A stretch of 64,000 nt of DNA, from the NCBI GenBank assembly GCA_021781735.1, contig JAJXWF010000002.1, positions 1 through 64,000 on the forward strand, given 5' to 3'. Every line of letters begins with the position of its first letter. Within the stretch, counting starts at the first letter, position 1. Positions 41,575 to 49,690 of this stretch are shown piece after piece. The position numbers and the translations under genes are program-made. Origin of the DNA: Actinomycetes bacterium. Its GTDB lineage: Bacteria > Actinomycetota > Actinomycetes > Propionibacteriales > Propionibacteriaceae. Under the pieces are notes generated by a model. The model was not told the DNA's origin, did not search any database, and saw only the letters and a program-made list of their open reading frames with translations.

Positions 41575-43617
41575 ATGGACTTCCACTCGGTCTATGACCA
41601 GGGGTTCGCGCGCGTGGCGGCGTGCACGAGCCGCACCCACATCGGTGATCCGCGGGCCAATGCGGCCGAGGTGATCGGGCACGCTCGACGGGTGATCGCC
41701 GCAACACCGGGCATCGCGCTGATCGTGTTCCCCGAGTTGAGCCTGTCCGGCTACGCCATCGACGACCTGGTGCTCCAGGACGTCATCCTGGACGCCGTCC
41801 TCGACGGGATCGCCTCGGTCGTCGCGGCGTCCGCCGACATGGTCCCCGTGATCGTCGTCGGGGCCCCCTTGCGGGCCGGCCATCGCCTGTTCAACTGCGC
41901 CGTCGTGATCCACCGGGGCACCGTGCTCGGTGTGGTGCCGAAGAGCTACCTGCCCACCTACCGGGAGTTCTACGAGAAGCGGCACTTCGCCAGCGGTGAG
42001 GACGAGACCGGGACCATCAGGCTGCTCGGCTCGGAGGCGCCGTTCGGGCCCGACCTGCTGTTCGACGCCACCGACATCGACGGGCTGATGATCCACGTCG
42101 AGATCTGCGAGGACCTCTGGGTGCCGGTGCCCCCGTCGGCCGAGGCTGCGCTGGCCGGGGCGAGCGTGCTCGTCAACCTGTCCGGGTCGCCGATCACGAT
42201 CGCCAAGGCCGAGGAGCGTCACCTGCTGGCCCGCTCGGCGTCCGCCCGCTGCATCGCGGCCTACGTGTACGCGGCCGCCGGACCGGGCGAGTCGTCGACC
42301 GACCTGGCGTGGGACGGCCAGACGATGATCTACGACAACGGGACACTGCTGGTCGAGACCGAGCGATTCCCCCGCGAACCGGTCGAATGCGTGGCCGACA
42401 TCGATCTCGACGCGATCCGCCAGGACCGGATGCGTCAGGGCACCTTCGACGACAACGCGCGCCACCTGGCCGACCGGGTGGGGGAGTTCCGGCGGATCGA
42501 GTTCGCCGTCGCCCCACCGAGCGGAGACATCGGCCTGCTGCGCGTCGTGCCCCGGTTCCCGTTCGTGCCGTCGGACGCCGACCGCCTCGCCCAGGACTGC
42601 TACGAGGGCTACAACATCCAGGTCTACGGGCTCGAGCAGCGGATGCGGGCGATCGGGACGCCGAAGGCGGTCATCGGCGTCTCGGGTGGTCTCGATTCCA
42701 CCCATGCCCTGCTGGTCGCGGCGAACGCGATGGATCGGCTCGGGCGTCCCCGCAGCGACATCATCGCGATCACCATGCCGGGGTTCGCCACCAGCGAGCA
42801 CACCAGGAACAACGCCACGCTGCTCGCGCAGGCCCTCGGCTGCACGTTCGAGGAGATCGACATCCGTCCGGCCTGCCTGCAGATGCTGCGCGACATGGGC
42901 CACCCCGCCGGCGAGGGGGCCGACGTCTACGACGTCACCTTCGAGAACGTCCAGGCGGGGATCCGCTACGACTATCTCTTCCGGATCGCCAATCAGCGCG
43001 GCGGCATCGTGGTCGGCACGGGCGACCTGTCCGAACTGGCACTCGGGTGGTGCACCTACGGGGTCGGCGACCAGATGAGTCACTACGCGGTCAACGCCGG
43101 CGTCCCGAAGACGCTGATCCAGCACCTCATCCGCTGGGTCATCTCGTCGGACCGGTTCGACGACCCCGTCACCGGCGTCCTCGAGTCGATCCTCGGCACC
43201 GAGATCACCCCCGAGCTCGTACCGACCCGCCCGGGCGAGGCGCCGCAGAGCACCGAGGCGGCGATCGGCCCCTACGAGCTGCACGACAACACCCTGTTCC
43301 ACGTGCTCCGGCGCGGACTGCGGCCGAGCCGGATCGCGTTCCTTCAGTGGCACGCCTGGCGGGACGCCGCCACGGGCGAGTGGCCGCCGGGGTTCCCCGA
43401 CGAGGGTCGTCACGAGTACGACCTCGCCACGATCCGCGGCTGGCTCGAGGCCTTCCTCACCCGCTTCGTCGCCAACCAGTTCAAGCGGTCGGCGATCCCG
43501 AACGGCCCCAAGGTGCTGCGGGGCGGGTCGCTGTCGCCGCGCGGCGACTGGCGGATGCCCGCGGACGCGCACCCGACCGCCTGGCTCGACGACCTCGCGA
43601 ACGTCCCGGACGCCTGA
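41575..43617 (+). CDS. nadE: Glutamine-dependent NAD+ synthase
   Basis: Nitrilase domain (IVFPELSLSGYAIDDL, KSYLPTYREFYEKR, VEICEDLWVP) plus synthetase (VIGVSGGLDSTHALL, GTGDLSELALGWCTYGVGDQMSHY). Confidence 0.96.
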   Translation: MDFHSVYDQGFARVAACTSRTHIGDPRANAAEVIGHARRVIAATPGIALIVFPELSLSGYAIDDLVLQDVILDAVLDGIASVVAASADMVPVIVVGAPLRAGHRLFNCAVVIHRGTVLGVVPKSYLPTYREFYEKRHFASGEDETGTIRLLGSEAPFGPDLLFDATDIDGLMIHVEICEDLWVPVPPSAEAALAGASVLVNLSGSPITIAKAEERHLLARSASARCIAAYVYAAAGPGESSTDLAWDGQTMIYDNGTLLVETERFPREPVECVADIDLDAIRQDRMRQGTFDDNARHLADRVGEFRRIEFAVAPPSGDIGLLRVVPRFPFVPSDADRLAQDCYEGYNIQVYGLEQRMRAIGTPKAVIGVSGGLDSTHALLVAANAMDRLGRPRSDIIAITMPGFATSEHTRNNATLLAQALGCTFEEIDIRPACLQMLRDMGHPAGEGADVYDVTFENVQAGIRYDYLFRIANQRGGIVVGTGDLSELALGWCTYGVGDQMSHYAVNAGVPKTLIQHLIRWVISSDRFDDPVTGVLESILGTEITPELVPTRPGEAPQSTEAAIGPYELHDNTLFHVLRRGLRPSRIAFLQWHAWRDAATGEWPPGFPDEGRHEYDLATIRGWLEAFLTRFVANQFKRSAIPNGPKVLRGGSLSPRGDWRMPADAHPTAWLDDLANVPDA

Positions 43618-43621
43618 CGGC

Positions 43622-44548
43622 CTACCAGCCCCGCCGGCGTCCCAGCCAGGCGAGGGTCGACTCGCCCTGGGCCAGTTGGAACGCGCGCAGCGTCGGCAGC
43701 CCGGGCGGCGACGGCCGCCGCGCGGCGTCCAGGAAGAATCCGGTGAATCCGGCCAGCACGGCGTCGACCGTCTCGGTGGGGACGCCGCCGAGCCGCGGCG
43801 TCGTCGCGACCAGGGCGTCGACGTCGGCGTCCGCGCAGCCGATGAACTCGGCATTGAGCAGCAGGGTGAGCGTGTCGAGCCAGTCGGCGCCGGTGCAGGC
43901 CCACGGCCAGTCGATGATCACCACCCGGCCCGTGGGCTCGATGAGCAGGTTGTCGGACCTGATGTCGAGGTGCACGAGGGTATCGCCGTCCACGACGTCC
44001 GCGGCCGGGGTGGCGAGGTCGCGCAACTCGCCCAGGTGGTCGAGCGCGGACGCCGTGACGCCCGTCGGGTCGGCCGCGATCCGATCGAACCCGGCGAAGT
44101 CGCCGCGCAGTTCGTCCGCGGCGTCGCCGGCAGCGGAGAGGGGGCTGGGCGTGCCGCTGTCGGCCAACCGGTCCAGGGCGTCGAGGCACGCCGCGAGGTC
44201 AGCCATCGTCCAGGGCTCCGTCGGGTGCCGGGCGTGCACGTCGTCCAGGACGAGCGCCACCCACTCGCCGTCGTCGTAGGAGCCGAGCAGGCGCGGCGCC
44301 GGAGCGCTCGGGGGAAGGGCCGAGGCGCGGGCGATCTCGCGCCGGTGGATGGCGGGCGACTGGGGATCCTGGGCCGAGCTCACCGCCTTGGCGAACACCC
44401 GGCGCCCGTCGGCCAGGAGCAGCCGGTCGGCCGACCTGGGGGAGAACCCTCCCGGCTGGCTCACCGCCGACGCCACCGGCGCGCCGGCGATGTCGGTGAT
44501 GGCGTCCCGCACCCGGGCCGGGAGGTCGTGCCAGTGGAGTCGGGCCAT
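43622..44548 (-). CDS. Aminoglycoside phosphotransferase (APH)-family protein
   Basis: GDTLVHLDIRSDNLLIEPTGRVVIIDWPWACTGADWLD. Confidence 0.9.
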   Translation of the reverse strand: MARLHWHDLPARVRDAITDIAGAPVASAVSQPGGFSPRSADRLLLADGRRVFAKAVSSAQDPQSPAIHRREIARASALPPSAPAPRLLGSYDDGEWVALVLDDVHARHPTEPWTMADLAACLDALDRLADSGTPSPLSAAGDAADELRGDFAGFDRIAADPTGVTASALDHLGELRDLATPAADVVDGDTLVHLDIRSDNLLIEPTGRVVIIDWPWACTGADWLDTLTLLLNAEFIGCADADVDALVATTPRLGGVPTETVDAVLAGFTGFFLDAARRPSPPGLPTLRAFQLAQGESTLAWLGRRRGW

Positions 44549-44717
44549 GCCGACGTGTCTAGTGCCTGCGCCGCAGTGACCGCAACGTCCACCCGTCCGG
44601 TCGGGGAGGCCGGTCGCGCCGGAATCCTCTGGATCCGCAGGCGACTCGCCGGTCTGGTGCCACCACGCCCCGACTCCGCCGAGTCGCCTGCGATCCGTGA
44701 GACTCTGACCCTGAGCC

Positions 44718-46637
44718 TCACGCCATCGGCCAGATCACCTGACAGGCGAGGAAGGTGGCGACCGCGAGCAGCAGGGACGGGACGAGCGGGCCGAGGCGCC
44801 ATCGGGCGCCCGGCCCCACCCGGGCAGGGTCGGTTGCGGAGCGGAGCCAGAGGTTCACGAGGCGTTCCGCATCACCGTCACCGGTTCCCGTGACCGCAAG
44901 GCGGTGGATGGGCACCGCGTCCTGCGGATCACGCAGGCGAAGCACCAGGCTGTGTCGGCCGGGGATGACCTCGCTCACCCGGCCCGACCCCCATACCTCG
45001 TCGATGACCCCCCCGAGCAGCACGAGGCCTCGAGCGTGTGGCATCACGCGACCCGCCCCAAGGCCCGCGAGGATCCACAGCGGGATGACGATGCCGAAGG
45101 TCGCGTACACCAGTTGGGCCAGGCCGGGAGAGGGGACGAACGCGGCGATCAAGAAGGCCGTCGTGGCGCCCGCGAGGGCCCCCACCAACGGAGTGACCAC
45201 CCAGCGCAGCGACGGTCCGAACCGCCAGCTCAACAGGTGCCATGGGCTCGGCCGGACGATCCCCAGGTCCTCGAGGGGCTCAACCCGGGCGATGCCGGGG
45301 GGCCTGCCGGTGGGTCGCGCACTCCACAATCGGGGCCTGCGTCGCGGATCCACGAGATTCCGGAAGGTCCACGGGTCGCGGAGGCGCGCGATCATCCGAC
45401 GCTCGCCCTTCGTGACGACCACCTCGGAATCCTGCAGCCACGGACCGAGCACGTCCACCTCCTCGGGACCCTCCGACCCGGGACGCCACGCGCACCCGAC
45501 AACGAACGGTCGAATCAGCTTCTTCTCGCCCCACTCGGACAGTTCCTCGGGGCTCAGTTCCGGGACGGATCGACCCTGATCGGCGGCTGCAGCGTCCGGC
45601 ACCTCGTCCTCCAACGGCTTGAGGACCGCCCACGGCCAAGGCCCCTCGACCACCAGGAGGCCCTCGCGGACCGCCACGACCCTGGCGGGCACGACGGCAC
45701 CCGGCTTCACGAGCGAGCGAGCGGAGAGGCGGCGGTCGCGACCAGGGATGGCCCACCACCAGAAGGCGGCCCCGGCCAGGATGCCCGCGATGCCGAGCCT
45801 CCAGGTGGGGTCGTTGGGTTCGGCGACCAGTTCCACCCTCCCGGGATCGCGGGAGTTGGTCCTGACCGCGACCACCTGCCCCACGGTGTAGGTGTCGACC
45901 TGTCCGCCGTCTTCGCTCACCCCGCTGACCTGGCCATTGACCTCGAGGAAGGGGGCTCCGCCTTCGTCCACTCTCACGATGCGGGCGGTGCTGACGACGG
46001 AGCCTTGCTCGAAGGACCGCTGGCTGTCGACCGACGAGGCCAGCCCGGCAAGCAGACCGAGGCAGCCCGCCAGGGCGAGCGCCGGTGGGACGACGCTGAT
46101 GAGCAGACCAGGGCGGCGATCATGGCGCCACTGAGCCAGAGCCACGGCTCGGGGGTCCGGTTGCAGTGTTCGCGATCCGAGGCCCTGGCGTCGGCGGCCC
46201 CACTGGTCCAGAGTTGCCATCGCGCCGCACAGCGTCGCCAGCGCGAACCACCAGCCGGGGTGCGCCCCCGTGGTGGCCACGAGGGCCGCCGTGACCGCGC
46301 CGAACCACATGGCGCCGACGGGAGCGAGGAGCAGCAACACCGGAACGGCCAGCGCGGTGATCTGGAAGCCCTGGAGGTAGAAGGCGAGGGTGTCGACCGG
46401 CGCCCTGCAGGGCTGGGCGGCCGTACACCCCGTGCCCGCCACCGTCTCTGCCGTGATGAGGACAACCCACACCAGGGCGGACGCCCGGACGGCGAGGCGC
46501 GGGAGGTAGATCCGGCGTGATCGGGGAGCGCCGGTGTCTGGCGCTGAGGTGGGCACGGCACATTGTTGCGGGGCCATGGTCCGCGTGGTGCGGCGACCCG
46601 CCATCTTCGTGACAGTGCTGCGTTCCGCGTGAGACAC
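44718..46637 (-). CDS. Multi-pass membrane protein of unknown function
   Basis: 639 aa ORF with several hydrophobic segments (ALVWVVLITAETVAG, LLISVVPPALALAGCLGLLAGL, LLLAVATFLACQVIW). Confidence 0.75.
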   Translation of the reverse strand: MSHAERSTVTKMAGRRTTRTMAPQQCAVPTSAPDTGAPRSRRIYLPRLAVRASALVWVVLITAETVAGTGCTAAQPCRAPVDTLAFYLQGFQITALAVPVLLLLAPVGAMWFGAVTAALVATTGAHPGWWFALATLCGAMATLDQWGRRRQGLGSRTLQPDPRAVALAQWRHDRRPGLLISVVPPALALAGCLGLLAGLASSVDSQRSFEQGSVVSTARIVRVDEGGAPFLEVNGQVSGVSEDGGQVDTYTVGQVVAVRTNSRDPGRVELVAEPNDPTWRLGIAGILAGAAFWWWAIPGRDRRLSARSLVKPGAVVPARVVAVREGLLVVEGPWPWAVLKPLEDEVPDAAAADQGRSVPELSPEELSEWGEKKLIRPFVVGCAWRPGSEGPEEVDVLGPWLQDSEVVVTKGERRMIARLRDPWTFRNLVDPRRRPRLWSARPTGRPPGIARVEPLEDLGIVRPSPWHLLSWRFGPSLRWVVTPLVGALAGATTAFLIAAFVPSPGLAQLVYATFGIVIPLWILAGLGAGRVMPHARGLVLLGGVIDEVWGSGRVSEVIPGRHSLVLRLRDPQDAVPIHRLAVTGTGDGDAERLVNLWLRSATDPARVGPGARWRLGPLVPSLLLAVATFLACQVIWPMA

Positions 46638-46719
46638 ATGGGCGGGTCAACGCCGACTTCGTCGCGAATCTGCGGGAACTCGTCGTTCACCCGCCCATGT
46701 CGCCCGGATCGGCGCGCTG

Positions 46720-46919
46720 TCCAGCGCCGGTGCGCCGGGCGACGGGGGGTTGCTAGGGGGAACGTCGGTGGTGCGAGGCAGGCGCTGGTTTCCAGCGCCG
46801 GTGCGCCGGGCGACGGGGGGTTGCTAGGGGGAACGTCGGTGGCGCGAGGCAGGCGCTGGCTTCCAGCGCCGGTGCGCCGAGCGACGGGGGGTTGCAAGGG
46901 GGAACTCCCCCTTGCAACC
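46720..46919. repeat. 71-bp tandem repeat, three copies
   Basis: TCCAGCGCCGGTGCGCCGGGCGACGGGGGGTTGC... at 46720, 46791, 46862. Confidence 0.92.
46890..46919 (-). terminator. Terminator hairpin at end of third repeat copy
   Basis: GGTTGCAAGGGGG-AACT-CCCCCTTGCAACC, perfect 13-bp stem, just after the PadR stop. Confidence 0.75.
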
Positions 46920-46926
46920 ACGAGCG

Positions 46927-47649
46927 TCATTCGTTCGGCTGGTCGCCGGCGAGGAGGCGGTAGACGTCGCGCTTGGCGGCGTCGAGGATGCCGCGGACGG
47001 CATCGATCTGGTCGGCGTCGCCGGCCATGACGACCTGCTGCACCGCCATCGCCAGTTGCTTGACCTCGGGGCGGATGTCGAGGAATCCGCGGTGCGGTCC
47101 GGCCACACGATCCCAGGGCGCCTTGATCTCGTCGGCGTGCTCCTCGACGTAGGCGCGACCCGCGTCGGTGAGCTCGTGGGCCTTGCGGCCATCGGCCTCC
47201 GTCTCGTGGATGAGCCCTTCGTCGGTGAGCAACCCGAGGGCCGGGTAGATGGAGCCGGCGCTCGGGCTCCAGAGACCCTGCGAGCGTTCACTGATCGCGC
47301 CGATCAGTTGGTAGCCGTTCATCGGCTCCTCGGTGAGCAGCGCGAGGATCGCGTTGCGGACGTCGCCCTTGCGGCCGCGTCCGGGGCCACGGCCACCTGG
47401 ACGCCCGCGGAAGCCCGGGCCCATGCCGAAACCCGGCCCGAAGCCGGGTCCCATGGGTCCGAAGCCCGGACCCATACCGGGTCCCATCGGGCCGAAGCCC
47501 GGACCCATGCCGGGTCCCATCGGGCCGAAGCCCGGACCCTCGAAGCCTTCAGGGCGGGGGCCACGACCGCCGCGACCGAAGCCGCGGCCGCGTCCACGGC
47601 CCTCGAACTCGTCGTGGCCGTGCATCTTGTCGAATCCGAAGTTGTGCAT
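46927..47649 (-). CDS. PadR family regulator with Gly/Pro/Met/Phe-rich N-terminus
   Basis: MHNFGFDKMHGHDEFEGRGRGRGFGRGG...(GPMGPGMGPGF)n...KGDVRNAILALLTEEPMNGYQLIGAISERSQGLWSPSAGSIYPALGLLTDEGLI. Confidence 0.93.
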   Translation of the reverse strand: MHNFGFDKMHGHDEFEGRGRGRGFGRGGRGPRPEGFEGPGFGPMGPGMGPGFGPMGPGMGPGFGPMGPGFGPGFGMGPGFRGRPGGRGPGRGRKGDVRNAILALLTEEPMNGYQLIGAISERSQGLWSPSAGSIYPALGLLTDEGLIHETEADGRKAHELTDAGRAYVEEHADEIKAPWDRVAGPHRGFLDIRPEVKQLAMAVQQVVMAGDADQIDAVRGILDAAKRDVYRLLAGDQPNE

Positions 47650-47888
47650 GCGTGCTCTCCTTGAGAGTGGGTGTTTGGTTGGTGTGGATGGAGTTGTGGT
47701 GATCGGTGATGTCTTCCGGCGGGCCATCACGGATGGCCGGGGCCCTCGGTCGGCGTGCCGTTGAACAGTTCGTGCTACGCCGGTATGTCATCGATATATC
47801 GAAATAGTAGCGACGGGTTCGCCCACAGACAAGTCCACACGGCGGGTCGGCCTCGGTGAGGCGACGAACACGGGCATAGCCTTGCCGC

Positions 47889-48983
47889 ATGTCGCAGTTC
47901 GAGATCGATCCGGAGTCCATCGCCACGCCCCCCGAGCGGATTGCGAAAGTCCTGGAAGATCCCGGGTTCGGCAGGTACTTCACCGACCACATGGCCAGCG
48001 CCACCTACACGCCGGACGCCGGTTGGCAGCACCTGGTCATCGAGCAGACGAAGCCGTTTGCGATGCACCCGAGCGCCGGTGTGCTGCACTACGGCCAGGA
48101 GATCTTCGAGGGGCTCAAGGCCTACCGCCACGACGACGGCTCCGTGTGGCTCTTCCGCCCAGGCCGCAACGCCGAGCGATTCGCCAACTCGGCCACCCGG
48201 ATGGCGATGGCCCCACTGCCGCCCGACCTGTTCGTGGACGCCGTCACCCGCCTCGTCGACCTCGACCGAGACTGGGTGCCGGCGGGGAGCAACGAGCAGA
48301 GCCTGTACATCCGCCCGTTCGAGATCGCGTCCGAGATCTTCCTCGGGGTGCGCGAGTCGCACGAGTACCGCTTCATGGTGATCGCGTCGCCGGTGGGTCC
48401 CTACTATCCCGACCCGGTGTGGCTGTGGGCGACGCCCACCTACACGCGGGCGGCGTCAGGGGGCACGGGTGCGGCGAAGTGCGGCGGCAACTATGCGGCC
48501 AGCCTCATCGCGGCCGACGAGGCACACGAGCACGGCTGCCAGCAGGTGCTGTGGCTCGATGGCGCCGAGCACCGCTGGATCGAGGAGTGCGGCACGATGA
48601 ACATCCTGTTCGTCACCCGCGACGGTGAGCTCATCACGCCCGACCTGCGGGGCACGATCCTCGACGGCATCACCCGCGACTCGCTGCTGAGGCTGGCACC
48701 GCGGCACGGGCTCACGCCGGTCGAGCGGCAGATCGACATCCATGAGGTGTCGACGCGGATCGCCTCGGGTGAGATCACCGAGGCCTTGGCGTGCGGCACG
48801 GCGGCGGTGGTGGTGCCGGTCGTGGGATTCCGGCGGCCGGGGCCGACTGCGGACGCCGACGACGTGACGCTACCGGTGGCCCATGCGACCCCAGGCCCGA
48901 AGACGCTCGCGCTGCGCGAGCACCTGCTCGACATCCAATACGGGCGGGCCGAGGATCCGTTCGGCTGGACGGTGAGGGTCTAG
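47889..48983 (+). CDS. ilvE: Branched-chain amino acid aminotransferase
   Basis: HYGQEIFEGLKAYRHDDGSVWLFRPGRNAERF...GGNYAASLIAADEAHEHGCQQVLWLDG...EECGTMNILFV. Confidence 0.96.
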   Translation: MSQFEIDPESIATPPERIAKVLEDPGFGRYFTDHMASATYTPDAGWQHLVIEQTKPFAMHPSAGVLHYGQEIFEGLKAYRHDDGSVWLFRPGRNAERFANSATRMAMAPLPPDLFVDAVTRLVDLDRDWVPAGSNEQSLYIRPFEIASEIFLGVRESHEYRFMVIASPVGPYYPDPVWLWATPTYTRAASGGTGAAKCGGNYAASLIAADEAHEHGCQQVLWLDGAEHRWIEECGTMNILFVTRDGELITPDLRGTILDGITRDSLLRLAPRHGLTPVERQIDIHEVSTRIASGEITEALACGTAAVVVPVVGFRRPGPTADADDVTLPVAHATPGPKTLALREHLLDIQYGRAEDPFGWTVRV

Positions 48984-49513
48984 ACGCTGGACCCCGCCGG
49001 TACCCGGCGCCGCGGGCGGTGTGTGACGGGTCTCGGCTCGGGAGGATCGGTGGCGACGCCCGCCCCCGCGGCGCCGGGGGACGCCGGCTCGTCGAGGGTC
49101 GGTCCAGGGGCATCGGCCCCACGGCCGGCAAGGTCGCGGATCGTGCGTCCGGCGAGTTCGGCGCGGAACGCCGCCTGGGCGGTGCCGAGAGTCTTCCGGA
49201 GTTCGCACTCCTGCTCGAGGAACGGGCACGGCGGGTCGTAGCAGTTGAGCAGGGGCGCGTCCCCTTCGATCGCGGTGAGAATCGTGTCGGCGGACGCCGC
49301 GAGCCCGGCCGGGGCGATGACGACGCCCCCGGTGCGGCCCCGCACGGTGGCCACCCAGCCGTACTTGGAGAGCACCTGGACGATCTTGCCGACGTGGCGT
49401 TCGGCGAGGTTGAGTTCGGCTGCCAGCTGGCTGATCGACACCTTGGGCGCGTCGGATCGGGCGAGCAGCATCAGAACCCGTAGTCCGACATCGGTGCCGC
49501 GGGTGATTCTCAT
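48980..49513 (-). CDS. Rrf2 family regulator, NsrR-like
   Basis: MRITRGTDVGLRVLMLLARSDAPKVSISQLAAELNLAERHVGKIVQVLSKYGWVATVRGRTGGV...CYDPPCPFLEQECELRKTL. Confidence 0.88.
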   Translation of the reverse strand: MRITRGTDVGLRVLMLLARSDAPKVSISQLAAELNLAERHVGKIVQVLSKYGWVATVRGRTGGVVIAPAGLAASADTILTAIEGDAPLLNCYDPPCPFLEQECELRKTLGTAQAAFRAELAGRTIRDLAGRGADAPGPTLDEPASPGAAGAGVATDPPEPRPVTHRPRRRVPAGSSV

Positions 49514-49560
49514 GGCGGTTCCCCGATCGTTCCGTGACCCGTGGGCGGCCCCGGATCAAC

Positions 49561-49575
49561 ACTACGTAGCGTAGT
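49561..49575. promoter_or_regulatory. Putative Rrf2/NsrR operator
   Basis: Inverted repeat ACTACG-TAG-CGTAGT, 48 bp upstream of the Rrf2 start. Confidence 0.45.
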
Positions 49576-49690
49576 AACCCCTTTTGTCTAGTGCCCTTTG
49601 GGGTCACACGGACGGTGTTGCTCGCCATCCGGCCCAAATAGGGTCACGATGTGGACGCTGCGTCCAGTGCCGACCCGGCAGAATGTTCGG

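Noticed and set aside
41242-43854. 870-aa minus-strand ORF
   Set aside because: Antisense to nadE, whose translation has clear family motifs.
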